The position numbers and the translations under genes are program-made. Source: Pseudopithomyces maydicus (lineage: Eukaryota > Ascomycota > Dothideomycetes > Pleosporales > Didymosphaeriaceae). From it: DNA of 64,000 nucleotides. The DNA lies in assembly GCA_026873275.1 (NCBI GenBank), contig JANTUC010000003.1, forward strand, positions 2,852,001-2,916,000, in the 5' to 3' direction. Shown one piece after another: positions 1 through 10,932 of the stretch (within the stretch, counting starts at the first letter, position 1; every line of letters begins with the position of its first letter). The notes beneath the pieces are model-generated. The model was not told the DNA's origin. It searched no databases and saw only the letters and a program-made list of their open reading frames with translations.

Positions 1-1229
1 GTGATGAAACAACATTGGTCCAGGGTTGATTCAAAAAGCATGGGACTCTTTTCCACAATTGTATCACCAACAGTTGGTCATTCCATGATTGATTATGCCC
101 CACCGACGGTGACACATTCAGCGCATTATAGCCGAATCGCTCTGCTCCTATGTGTCTACTCACCGGCGTTTAGGCACGAAAACGCAAAGAGGCTCAGATC
201 AACTTTTAACATAAACCCGTGACAGACATCTAATGCCCTTGTTGCATTGCATTTTAGAGTGGAAGTATTGAATGGATGGTTCTCTTGGCATGTCAGGATA
301 CGCCGCCCTCAATCACCCCTGCAGCCTTATTATATCATCTAACTAGGCCCCCATCCTACTCTTCTTTACATGATCCTTTCAAGCAACCCTTAAAGACCTA
401 CAGTAAGCATGAAATTATATATTTATAGTATTGTCGTGATGTAGTGGAATAATCGTCGAGTTGCTACTTATTCAACAGTTCAGATGGTACAGTTAAGCGA
501 AGAACTCTAGATTCTACGACGGGGCAACCCACTATGTAGAATGTATTGCTTACAAGTAATACCACATACGACCATAGGACATTGAAAACTAGGCTTCCCG
601 TCCGCTCAGCCATATATAAGCAATGTACCGGCGGATTAGTAGTTAGGTGGGTGACCACTAGCGAATCCCCGCTGTTGTATGTTTTTTTGCCTTCTTATCA
701 TCATCTTACAGATTGAAATGGATAATATAAAATAAGTGGTATTTATTATTAATGCAGAATATTTCTTTTATGATGCCGCTGACGACTTATATAAATTAAA
801 TTTATAAGTGGTTACAGAATCTATGCTTCTCTTTTATCGGTCTTAAAATTAGGTTTGCCCTTGGTGGCTGGAGTCGGCATGATCTGTACAGGTTTTTACA
901 ACGGTTAAAAACCTTATTCTACTGCTTCATAAATCGGCAAAGGGAATTAACTACGCCGTGAGAAGTAGGCATAAGGCTTCTTTACATGATTTATCATTCG
1001 TCATTTTGCTAGTGCTGCACTCAATAGATGAATTCGTTCGGAAAAACCATCGAGGTGTCACGCTGAATCACTACATTCCCCCTCTTAAACATTATACCCC
1101 CCTTGAGTCATAAACCCCCAACAACAACGTGCCATTGAAATTCTTCTGTTCTCGCCTAGCCGGATGAACACGTAGTCAGAAGGGTTTCCATGTTTCCCAT
1201 TTGACACCATACCAGCTGGTCATCGATAA
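1..1229. other. AT-rich intergenic stretch, no gene seen
   Basis: No open frame here looks like a protein. The sequence is AT-rich with several short A/T runs and stops in all frames. It lies downstream of the lectin gene, which ends at 1230. Confidence 0.6.
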
Positions 1230-2677
1230 TTATAGGCCATCTTTGGTGTGGTCCTTGGTGTCACTTGCGGGGCGAAGACGGAATTCGCACACGTCCTTCC
1301 ACACGACATCAATCCGATAGTTAAACTTCATAACGGCAATTAAAAGCGAGACAATCATGAGGCCAACCACCGGTGCATTTTCCAACGATTTGGATGCGAC
1401 AAGATTTATGAATTTCTGGATATTAGCTCCTGGTTGCCTCTTGCGAGGGTCAAAGATGAGCCCCGGGAATGGTGCGGGCTCCGCACTCATGGAGATACGG
1501 TCCAACCAGAATTGGATGACGCTGGGGTCGGAAGACGTTACAGTCAAGGCTTGACCACGATCGATTGCGGTGAAACTGGCGGTTTGTTCGTCCTCGTTAT
1601 CCATGTTGAAACTCTGTGTACGACTGGCCCACAACTCTCCGTCGGCAGCATTTACCCAGAGGAAGTATAGCGAACCAGAGTCTATTGAGTCGAGATTCTA
1701 TTAGCCTGGTCTGCGAACATGAATGGCGCAAGTCGATACGCGCTCCAAGAAAGAGCGAGTGATATATTTTCAAGGAAGGCCCACTTACAGTATATAGCGC
1801 AGGGACTGGTATCCACCATCAAATGCTGTGGTCCGTCAATGCTGTTCCTGAGGGATCCACTCCTGTACCAGGCATCGCCATCCTGGGTGAAGCAAAAGTA
1901 GGATCCATCCGACCCGCTGCCACTCCAAGTAAGCACAAGCTCCACCCCGGTCTCGCTCACACTTGCTGCGGGACTAGACCGTCCAAAAATGCCGTTACCA
2001 ATCCTGCTGCCAAGAGATGTGACAGATTGCCACGATTTCCCGTCGTAAGAGGTATAGAAGATGCCGTCCTTGCCTGACCCACTGAAGAAGAGGTAGATCT
2101 TGGATTGAAAAGTCACGATACTCGGGCTGGATCCCTTCAACATACTGAGATTAGGTATAGCAGCATCCGCCGGCCCGTACCAGCCGTAGCCTTTAATGTC
2201 ATCTGAGTAGGCGAACCGGATTGAATAGCTTGAAGACTTGTGCCAGCAAAGCCAGAGCTCTTCCACTCCGTTACGGTTGAAGACTGTGGCTGTAGGGCTG
2301 GAGTTCCTATCGAAATCGTCCTTGACAGCATGGTAGATCTCGCTCCAGCGATTCTGAACAACATCATCTAGGTAGGTGTGGAATATGCCGTCGCCTCCGC
2401 TGCCATGAAAGAAGACGTAGAGTCGGTTGTGGAAGACTACGGCAGCGGGGCCAGTATTCTCTGAGACGGACATCCCCTTGGCGCCTTGCTTTGGCAGACT
2501 CCAAATCTCTCCCCAATTGTCGTCCTTTTCATTTTTGATACAGCCAAAGATGCCATCTTGCCCACTGCCGTTGTAAAAGGTGTAGAGGCGGCCTTGAAAC
2601 TTGACAGTGGAGCAGCTGCTGGATCCCCACACACTAATATTGCCGTTCAGATCATGGGGAGATGTGTATTCTGGCAT
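1230..2677 (-). CDS. PLL-like beta-propeller lectin with an unusual C-terminal extension
   Basis: Spliced gene: exon 1 2677-1789, intron 1682-1788 (GTAAGT donor, AATAG acceptor), exon 2 1681-1230; 446 aa. The open frame runs further upstream but has no ATG before 2677, and a TATATAA box at 2809-2815 puts transcription start near 2780, so this ATG is chosen. The protein carries a motif of the form GSGxDGIF at about residues 37-44, 92-99, 200-207 and (weaker) 252-259, with a degenerate copy near 148. A further blade-like strand, GSLYFLWVNAADGELWAS, opens exon 2. The roughly 52-55 residue spacing fits a sugar-binding beta-propeller resembling bacterial PLL lectins and fungal fucose lectins. After the propeller come about 120 residues of unknown type, including a hydrophobic stretch (VVGLMIVSLLIAVM) that may be a membrane helix. 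There is no signal peptide. The fold assignment is good; sugar specificity is unknown. Confidence 0.72.
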
Positions 2678-2808
2678 ATTGGCGACAATAGGAATTGTGC
2701 AGAGAGCAAGAGATTGAAGATTGAAAGCGTTAGTGTAGCGTATAGAATGATAATGAGGCGGGTTGTTTGGATACAAAGAAAATAGACATCTCTAGGTTTC
2801 CTTGACCC

Positions 2809-2815
2809 TTATATA
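2809..2815 (-). promoter_or_regulatory. TATA box of the lectin gene
   Basis: TATATAA on the minus strand, 132 bp upstream of the ATG at 2677. Its position supports that ATG rather than any start further upstream. Confidence 0.5.
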
Positions 2816-3885
2816 TTCAGATATTGCCATCGGCCAACAGGTCCCACATGTAACCACGGTGGAGAAAGGAAATTCTATTGGGATGAATCTGGCACCCAAC
2901 GCTGAACACGAGCTGGTGGAGAGCTGGAAGCTCCTAGGAATAGTGTGGTGGAATTCCACTGATCATACTGCTGCAGGGTACGGAGACGGGCACATGGTAG
3001 TACCAAATGCCGGAAACCGCCATCATCGGCCGTAATACAAGATACGGCGCGTGAAAGGGTTGTTGGATTAGATAGATATCAACCAATCCCAAGATGTGAA
3101 CTATTTCTCGATCCCTATATTTCGGGCGAACTGCCTGGTACGACGTTGTGCAGTTGACGAGGCTTACATTTCAGCTGTGGTTGGTTCGTATTCTGACGGA
3201 GAATCACATCTATCGGCATAGAGGTGCACCGATACTGGCTCGTTAAAGCATTTGACAGCTAGTTCAAGGGTACAAGAACATGGGAAAACAGCTGAGTCTG
3301 TCGGCGAGGCTGGCTGACAGCCCCAGAAACATGGCAATCTGGCCCCCCATGCAACCGCATCTGGATTAGCCTCTGAACAAAATCAGCCAAGCGGGACGGA
3401 TTCCAACCCTGGGATTTCGTATCCCATTATCAGGCTTTGCATCATGGCTGATTCGAGTAATAATAGCGGTGCTAGCAAAATGGACGGTCACGCCTGAATG
3501 CTACATTACTTCAATGGGGGTGAATCTATTGGCGCAAGGAGGGTGGACATTTCATACATCGCGTCATCCACTATATTCCCGTGCTGAATCCAGCCCAATG
3601 CGACGGTGGTACGTTCAGTCACAATTATGAGAGATGATGGTAAGGCATGCTTTAACAGACCTTATTCTCCTCTACTCGCTCTTACCATCATATAGACCTC
3701 TGAGAACTGACATTCCTCTTCACAACCTCGAAAACCCCAACTTCTTTGCTGCTAGCAGAGGAAGCCAGTGTGATGAATATGTTGACATCTACTCGGAGCC
3801 AAAGGACCCTACAATGCGAGAAGACGCAGAGGAGTCACTGCTGCACATGCATGATATGAAATTGACTATGAGACACAGAGGTCAC
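2816..3885. other. Intergenic, upstream of the lectin gene
   Basis: No supported gene. A 94-codon plus-strand frame at 3634-3918 overlaps the end of the Zn2Cys6 gene and resembles nothing recognisable. Confidence 0.5.
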
Positions 3886-5303
3886 TTATGCTTCAGGCGA
3901 TTTCTGTTCTTCAGCTAATACCGTCGCTGCTCTCGCCTCTCTAATCCTTCGAGCCTGCTCGATTGGCCACCGGAGCCAATGTTGATATTCTGAGTCAAGG
4001 TGCCGACTGACACCCGCTATAACATGGTCAGACCAACCTTTCACAAACCATATATATTCGTAATTCTGAAGCAGGAGTGCGAAATGTGCTGTTATGATCA
4101 GAGGTATAGGCCTTTTTGCCTGTATCCGCTCCGCGAACTTCTCGTGGAGTTGATAAGGCCAGATGAAAAGGTTTTGCTGATCTGCATCGCTCAGGAAGGT
4201 GCCGTCTTCCTTACCATACATGGCTGTGTAGCACCATGTGAGCTTTTGTAGAGCATCAAGATCCAGTGCGGAGTCCCGATCATTGGATGCGGCAACAAAA
4301 GTCTGCAGACCCTCGAAGTAGTCGATCCAGTCGAGCCGGGGACATTTGAACAGTTGTGCGCCTAGCTCATTGGCTTGCCTGGGGGGTTCATCTGGTCTTT
4401 TACCAAGCGGTCCGGTTACTATCTTCTCCAAACCAACCATATCGATGATTGTGCGGATTCCCCAGATCAAGGGAAGCCATTGCGGAGGGCCACTCTCGCT
4501 AAAGAATAGGTATTCACCTTCCTGTGGTCCTTTGGCGAAGAAATTGATACATGCTAATGTAGAAGAAGTGTAGATTGCATGGCAATCGTTTTCATCCATC
4601 CGGCGTATAAGATCGGTTGCGCCTCGCAAGCCAGCGAAGGAGTGTTGCTCTGCTAGTGAGCGATAATAGGCTTCTTTAGACGGCCGTTGGCGTGCAATGT
4701 CCAAGGCTGAGAACTCGTATATCAGATGTAGTATACAAGGATATGTAAATGACAGCAGAAGCGCTTGGTGATGAAGAGGGTCTCGACCAAGCGCGTCCGA
4801 CTTCTGAGAGGAATCTGGACTATCCGGCTTCCGGGTCATAAAGTGATCAAGTAGCTTCATGTTGTCGAGACTCTGCTTCGAACTGGACTGAATTCGCGAT
4901 GATACTTCGAGAGTGAGAGGGTGGTGTTCCTCCAGAGACTGGATTCGCTCTTCGTTATGCTGCGGATTTCTTGGTCTACCTTTTTTACCAGGCAGAGGAG
5001 CTCCACGTGTATTGCGAAAGACGGGGCGCGGGATAGAGGTAAAAATTTCGCCCATCTGTACGTTGACATAATCGCATACCACTCCGAAGGCAACACACTT
5101 ATCACATTCAGGTTTTGTCTCATCGCACTAACTGGCTTTGTCAACTTTGACCTAACTATCAACGACGTGTCGATTAATGCCTGACTAACCTTGACTCTTC
5201 TATCTTTGCACCTACGACACCCATGCCGAGATTTGCGATGCGTTCGTCTCAGCTTCTTTGGTGACACTTGAGGTTCATTCATGGAAGGTGGTGTAGGTGC
5301 CAT
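3886..5303 (-). CDS. Zn2Cys6 transcription factor, Upc2-like
   Basis: Exon 1 5303-5190, intron 5128-5189 (GTTAGT...TTAG, 62 bp), exon 2 5127-3886; 451 aa. The intron splits the zinc cluster. After splicing the six cysteines are C29, C32, C39, C46, C49 and C56, the exact C-x2-C-x6-C-x6-C-x2-C-x6-C spacing of fungal binuclear cluster DNA-binding domains, preceded by a basic stretch (KKLRRTHRKSRHGC). A short basic linker (GKKGRPRNP) follows. The middle region has the pattern of sterol-uptake-control-like regulators (MKLLDHFMTRK, then a hydrophobic LLLSFTYPCILHLIYEFSALD segment). It is expected to be a nuclear regulator. Its targets are unknown; the neighbouring tannase gene is a possible one purely by position. 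Neither splice junction breaks the frame. Confidence 0.88.
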
Positions 5304-5731
5304 GTTGGGAACGAGGATACGAAATTTACCGCAAGTGGATCACGTTGCTGATGGGCAAGTGAAAAGTCGCCGACTTGCTTGGTCAGCCGCTAGCGGGCAA
5401 GGAGGCAACGCCGGCCCTGCATTCACTCGAGCCGAATTCGGACAAGCGCCTGGAGACCCAAGTCATTTCCTTGAGTCGACTCCAAGGCTCGAGCTATGGA
5501 TGGGAGAACGCTAATCATATAATTGGCTGCATCCCGTGATCGAGAGAAATGGAATCAATATACCAAATAAAACATCCGTTCCATTTTCAAACTACATATG
5601 TAAATAGAATGTGTACTGCATTGACATGGATAAAGAGGCAACGCTTGATAATATCCGTCACATATAACTGGCGTTGTACCAAAGAGATGGAGAATCTGTG
5701 TTTCAGCTTGATCGTACTCGTGTAGGTTCGA
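5304..5731. other. Promoter of the Zn2Cys6 gene / 3' end of the tannase gene
   Basis: 428 bp without an open frame that looks like a gene. Confidence 0.5.
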
Positions 5732-7358
5732 TCAACGACATGCCCAGCATTCACGCGTGACACTCTGACCATCCGAGCATAAAAATGCTGCTTTTTTCGG
5801 GAGTGCACACAAAAGCTGCGGCTGGGTTGAATTATCTGGCTTCGTGATTGTCACGAGTGAGCTGTCTGGTGCAGTTCCGTTCTCGACCCAGGCCCGCAGT
5901 TGGTCGAAGAGTGTGATAGGCTGGCCTCCTGGACCGCCCCAGCAATGGCCTAGTCCGGGCACGGTAAAGTAACGATAAAACGACCGAACATCTGGAACGG
6001 TATTTGCAATCTCGTTATAAAAGTGCAATGTACCATTGGGAGGTATTGATGGGTCAGCCTACACAGGTATTAGAAAGACGTTGCAGGGGGGCACAAACGT
6101 CCCGAGCAAATCAAAAGCTTACGAGGCCATGGTAGGTAATTATCTTCCCTCCAGCATCCTTGAAGTCACTATAATCAGGGTCATGTGTGCCGATCAACGA
6201 GTCAAACTGCTGCTTGAAAGAATGATACACCTGATCAAAACGCTTGTGCGAAACATCGTCCCCAGTGATATTGGCGGACAGATCCTTCGTCACGAATGCA
6301 AGATCAACGCCCAAAGTCGTAGAAATGGCATTTCTTGAACATTGACCGTTGATTGTGCAGTTCGTTGCGGCCAGAGACGACAAATCCGTACCAATGTTGT
6401 AGCCATACCAAAGTTGCTTGCCAGTCGAAGATCTAGGTCCGTTCCATAACGCGCGTGCAACGTTCACTGTCGCATTTGTAACAATCTGGGTCGAGTTGTA
6501 CATTCCACAGGTGAATCGCTTGCCGATATGCGCAGTAGGATCAAACTTGATCAAACAAGCGTCAGGATCGGCGATGATACCATCATGCACGCCATCATCT
6601 GTGTCGCATTCGCTAATTGCTAAAGACGTCAAGTAGTTCAGTTGACAACTATTAGGGAACTGTCCTGTGGAATCCATATAGAAACCCGGCCACATACTCG
6701 AGAGCAGTACCTCGGACCAGTGTATAGCTGGGGCGCCTGCGATTATTCCGTTGTATGCGTTAGGATAGCGCTGAGCAAGCATGGAGCCTTGTCGACCTCC
6801 TTGGGAGCAAGCGTTCCAATATGAGTAGATCGGGGGTTGCCCATAATATTCCCCGATGAAATGCTTAACAATGATTGCCTCATCATTCAGTGAGACTGAA
6901 CCCAGATTTTGGAGTGCATACAAGTTAGAGTTGCCAGGGCTGGTCAGTGCCCAGTCCGTGAATGTGGAATCCCCCAAGCCGGCGTCCGTGGTTGCAGTGG
7001 CGTAGCCATCGTAAACCGCCCCAATCATTCCAGCATAAGTGAGGATGAATCGACCAGCAGTCCAACCGCCTCCTCCAATTGATTGAAGTCGTCCGTTATA
7101 GTTCTCCTGGAGCGGGAGCCAGGTTTCGACATACACAGTGTCATTCTCGCCAGGGTGGGTATAGGAGACAGTGACGTTACAGAAAGTTGCGTTTTTCACG
7201 TCGATGGACGGCTGTGAGTATCTCCAGCCCTCCGGAATCGGAAATTCTAGGCTGTAGTTGCTCACAAGGTTTGCCTCAAGGCTGAGGAATTGGGATCCGA
7301 GCAAAGAGGGCACAGAAAAAGCAGATGTCGAGCAGTTGTTCGCTGATAACGCAGTCAT
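5732..7358 (-). CDS. Tannase / feruloyl esterase family hydrolase
   Basis: Exon 1 7358-6123, intron 6059-6122 (GTAAGC...TGTAG), exon 2 6058-5732; 520 aa, normal for fungal tannases and feruloyl esterases, which cleave gallate or hydroxycinnamate esters of plant phenolics. The nucleophile Ser185 sits in the family motif CSQGGRQG with its Cys184. The acid Asp414 is in GLADPSIPP, which is created by the splice, and the base His450 is in GLGHC with Cys451, which pairs with Cys184 in this family. An early YSLEFPIPEGW block and GGGGWTAG are also typical. Oddity: known members are secreted, but the first 30 residues after this ATG (MTALSANNCSTSAF) are not a signal peptide, and the in-frame sequence upstream is not one either. 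A signal-peptide exon may lie further upstream, or the enzyme is intracellular. The product class is secure; substrate is not. Confidence 0.87.
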
Positions 7359-8317
7359 TTTATTTGGGAAAATGAGAAGATGTGGTTCCTGAAGAGACTT
7401 GCGCTGTGGCAGGGCGGGACTTTGGTACGGGAAGATGTTGAATCTCGCTCCCTTATATAGCAATACATTCGGTCTCTTTCCTCCTGAAGCTACATCATCA
7501 CGCTCAACAACGGTCAGCCATCGATTTGTGCTAGCGTAAATGTTCAAGCTCGCCTTCCCTGCCGTCAATGAGGTTACAGCATCGTACTGGAATGCGTTCC
7601 TTTACCCTTGTGCCTAAAGAAGTAAAGTCATCAAGTCATTTGTAAGAGAATCAAGAGAAAATGGTTCGAAGACTCGTGCTTTGCACAAAATTTGCAAGTT
7701 TTTGCACGTCCTCGGACGATGATGCAAATCTCGCAGTGGCTGAGCGGCACGTTTAATGATAGGGGATTCGTGAGGCAAGAATATCGATGGATTATATGGT
7801 TTTGTCTACGCACTAGTTACAAAAGTAGTATTTTGCGTATTCGTATCGTTTAAAAGCTTCTTAGCGCACTCTGAACGTCATTCCGAACTCCGGGTAGCGC
7901 ATGAGAAGTGCCGCGCACTTTGCAGAAGATAGTGTCGTAGGCGCAAACGAATACGTAAATACCCCGTTTGGTACTAGTACCCTGTTGCTCGTGCGGCGCC
8001 GAATGCTGCGAACGCTAATCTAGCCACACACTACTTTAGTGAGACGGAACGTTTTGATCAACGCGAAATAATTCGACAGGGGGCTCCACATGTGCAAGCA
8101 TACAGAGCATTTCAACGATAGGCGATCATGGCGACATGTCTTCAGAGTTCTCAGGGGAAATTAAGCTTACAGACTATCTGTGATATAAAAGCTCTTTAAA
8201 TCTGCACAGTGTGTCTTTATCATCTATATTCCCGCACACTGATATCTCAAAACCCTTCTTTTAGCCTACACTTTCACCTTCTGTTGGAACGTCCTTTTCC
8301 CAGTCCACTTTGCAAGC
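7359..8317. other. Divergent promoter region between tannase and PLAC8 genes
   Basis: About 960 bp, AT-rich, no gene. TATAAAA at 8184-8190 is suitably placed, 128 bp upstream of the PLAC8 ATG. Confidence 0.5.
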
Positions 8318-8810
8318 ATGTCTCGAGATTGGGAGAACGGCCTGTGCGAGAACGTCTGCGGCGGCGATTGCGGTACTTGTGTATGTATGCTCTAGGGTCC
8401 TTTTTTGAAGCTACAATATCTTATCGACTCTAGATGGGCGCATGGTTCTGCCCCTGCTTTCTTTATGGACGCCTCTCTTCTCGCTACAGAGCACTTCCGG
8501 GAGAAGATGATGGATGTTGCAATACGTCGTGCTGCCTATGGACAATCTCAAGCTGGGCTGGCCTTTGGTGGATTCCCCAGATGATTCGCCGTCAAGAGAT
8601 TAGGGAACAATTCGATATAAGGGGGATAGCTGCACTGACCGCCTTGTCACGACCTTCTGTGGGTCTTGTTCCTTGGCGCAAATGAACATGGAGGTAAAGA
8701 GCCAGGTTGGCAAACCGCTGGCAGAGCGCGGGCAGGCACCCCCAGCTTATCCACGGGAGGAGCAAAGAATGGTCTACAATGAAAATTTGCCCTCTGACCG
8801 GAAAGGCTAG
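8318..8810 (+). CDS. PLAC8 family cysteine-rich protein (frame broken once)
   Basis: Exon 1 8318-8380 (21 codons), intron 8381-8433 (GTATGT...CTCTAG, 53 bp), exon 2 8434-8810. The protein begins MSRDWENGLCENVCGGDCGT and continues with the PLAC8 core: AWFCPCFLYGRLSSRY, then CCNTSCC, a hydrophobic WTISSWAGLWWIPQM, and RRQEIREQFDIRG. At the run of five G at 8621-8625 the frame must shift by one missing base to continue with DSCTDRLVTTFCGSCSLAQ, the second conserved cysteine block of the family, and a polar tail ending at TAG 8808-8810 (146 aa if one base is restored). Read as given, the frame runs into an unrelated 26-residue tail. PLAC8 proteins are small membrane-associated proteins, in plants and fungi linked to cell size, metal tolerance or cadmium resistance. 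Function here is unknown. Confidence 0.75.
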
Positions 8811-9141
8811 GCCAGCAGGGGAGCTTACTCGATTTGCAAAACTTCGAAGCACCCGAACGTCGCTTTGACCAACTTTTTGTATCAGCGCAGGTTCAATCAT
8901 CGTCTCCTATCATTTAAGGCTTAAACAAGGATCGTAATATTGTATTAAAGATTGAGATTTTCCTTTTCAAGATTGGAAATAAAACCCTAGTGATCTTTCT
9001 ACCTTCGCCATACTCACAGCGCAGCATTATGGCCACTACTAAAGTAGTATTTTTGAATGCTCTTCCTCTTAACCGCAAGATGAACAATTAGTTGTCTGAG
9101 TGACACGATTGTACTTTTGACTCTTAGATAGAGTAGTCAAG
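8811..9141. other. Intergenic, no gene seen
   Basis: AT-rich, no supported coding frame. Confidence 0.5.
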
Positions 9142-9207
9142 TATGCACCTAGCCTAAAGTGATTCTGGTCTGGATAGGGTCGTTGTCCTCCCAGGCTTGC
9201 TTGAAAA
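9142..9207 (-). pseudogene. Relic of the 3' end of a second HET-type gene
   Basis: These 66 bases match 11751-11816, the stop codon and last codons of the HET-domain gene, at 60 of 66 positions. On the minus strand they encode FKQAWEDNDPIQTRITLG followed by a stop, against FKQAWENNDPIETRIILG in the intact gene. The match ends abruptly on the upstream coding side, so only the C-terminal tip survives. It is either the remains of a paralogue or a small segmental copy. Confidence 0.7.
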
Positions 9208-9297
9208 TTACTTATCAAGGTAGGAAAATGATTTCTGGTCTATGGAATTTGTCCTTTAACATCCTAAATCCCCACTTTCTGATTGAATGGAAGAAAC

Positions 9298-10877
9298 CTA
9301 GTTCCAGTACCACTGAGTGTCCCGTGTACCAATGCCCAAATCTTCAAACTTTTTGGCTACATATTGAAGGCAAGCACCACCATCAGGCTTGTAATGACCG
9401 CAGTCATCATTTATCATGGCTATAACCGACTGGATGGCGTATTTGGCGTCGATTCGAAATTCCCCTGCGCAGATGACCGGGTCACCACTCCCGAGTTGAC
9501 TGTGACGGGTATAGTTGTCGCGATCATCATGCTCCCGCCACTTGTAGATAATCGCGCCACTGGGCTTAAACACCCAGGTGTAACTGTTCCCAACCGAGTT
9601 GGGTCGAAGGACCGTACACCTTTTGGTCCTCAACTCGTTTCCGATGATCTTGCCGCGGTAGTACCCGAGCAACATGCCCACTCCATCAATTTCGCAGGGG
9701 TCGTACGTGCGCCAGGATTTAAGATCCTAAAGGAAAATATCAGTATTTATACAAAGCGTCAAAAAAGGTCGAGTTCTAGGATGGAACAGTAGAAATCACT
9801 TACCCCTATCCACGGAATACAGTTAACTGGATAAGTGGTGCCAGAGAAGTCAAAGGGTTTGGGGTTATCTGATATTTTAAGTCCCAGGGAGTATCCATTT
9901 ATCCCGACTATGAGTTTCGTGGCACCGGTATAATGTGTTGCCAACCGTGTTTCGTATTTGCCACGTTGGGGGAGATTGTTCTGCGCTAATACATTTCCCA
10001 AGAAATTAAGCTGGAAGACATACCCGTTGTTGGCGAAGTATGCCACACCATCGCCAGCGGCGACGTCTGTGACCGTGTACCCACTTCCAGGCAAAGCCGT
10101 CGAGTAGATAGTTGTCAAATTTTTGGTCCATAAGCAGATACCATACCCATTCGTGCCCACGTATAAGACAGAGATGTTGTTGTCCAATGCTAACCGAACT
10201 TCATGTTTTCCGGTGCCTATGAGGTCGTTTCTGTTCAAATCCTCTCCAGTAGATGCGTTCAGCAAGTATACATATCCTGCGCAAGCAGCAAAACCAACTC
10301 CAACCCCGCCAAGCACTGATGTGATGTCATTACCACAGCCAGGCAAGCTCTTGATCCATATTGTGGCAAGGGTTGACGGATCCAAGCCAAATGCATACCC
10401 ATTGATGCCGACCAGCAGACAGGAACTCGACATGGTGATTCCAAGGCGCGTTTCATGTTTTCCATATCCAGGAAGGTCATTCTTTGCTTTGACGGTGCCA
10501 CTGTCTTGGTCAAGGCGGTAGACATATCCATTAGAGCCTGCGTAGACCCCACCGGCTCCACAAAGGACGGAGACCACTTCATGGCCCGAACTAGGCAGGC
10601 GCGTCAACCAACGTGTGTATAGTGAGTCAGGATCAAGCCCTAGGACGTATCCGTAGGTACCTACAATCAGAACGGATGCATCGACAGGCGACGCTAGCCG
10701 TACCTCATGGTTACCCAAGCCGTTCAGAGAGTTCCTGGCCGAAACACTTCCGTTACCAGGGTTTATTCGCACGACAGATCCATTTCTTCCGGCATACACG
10801 CCCTTCTGACTGGTATGTGGGCTAACGATTTCGTATCCTGTGTTGGGCAGGCTTGTCTCCCAATTTGTATTCAACAT
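9298..10877 (-). CDS. Four-repeat beta-propeller protein with C-terminal GHYKP (IQM-like) domain
   Basis: Exon 1 10877-9804, intron 9727-9803 (GTAAGT...TTTAG), exon 2 9726-9298; 500 aa. Residues 1-340 are an internal repeat with exact 84-residue period: the motif G-(N/K)-(H/Y)-E-(V/T)-R-L recurs with its Glu near 58, 142, 226 and 310, each followed by a (V/I)G(I/T)NGY strand and, half a unit later, a second NGYV(Y/F) strand. This is a PQQ/quinoprotein-like beta-propeller pattern without recognisable catalytic residues. Residues 359-500 form a separate domain with RHSQLGSG, then AGEFRIDAKYAIQSVIAMIN and DCGHYKPDGG at about 466-475. The order HS...G...AG(E)...I...GHYxP resembles the C-terminal domain of plant IQM (IQ-motif calmodulin-binding) proteins. 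There is no signal peptide or membrane helix. An intron with GTAAGT donor at 10932 lies just upstream (5' UTR or a missed N-terminal exon). Function unknown. Confidence 0.75.
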
Positions 10878-10884
10878 CTTGTCC

Positions 10885-10932
10885 CTGTCAATCTAAGAAT
10901 TGTGAGAGACACTAGTGTAAACTGGAACTTAC
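10885..10932 (-). other. Likely 5' intron of the propeller gene
   Basis: GTAAGTTCC donor at 10932; acceptor either GACAG ending at 10885 (48 bp) or TTAG ending at 10893 (40 bp). With the first acceptor the reading frame stays open upstream of the ATG at 10877 for over 50 codons, but with no upstream ATG, so an additional coding exon cannot be excluded. Confidence 0.45.

Noticed and set aside
3634..3918. 94-codon plus-strand ORF with ATG
   Set aside because: Overlaps the end of the Zn2Cys6 gene, no recognisable pattern or signals.
3886..7358. Secondary-metabolite gene cluster around the Zn2Cys6 factor
   Set aside because: No polyketide synthase, NRPS, terpene cyclase or P450 anywhere in the window.
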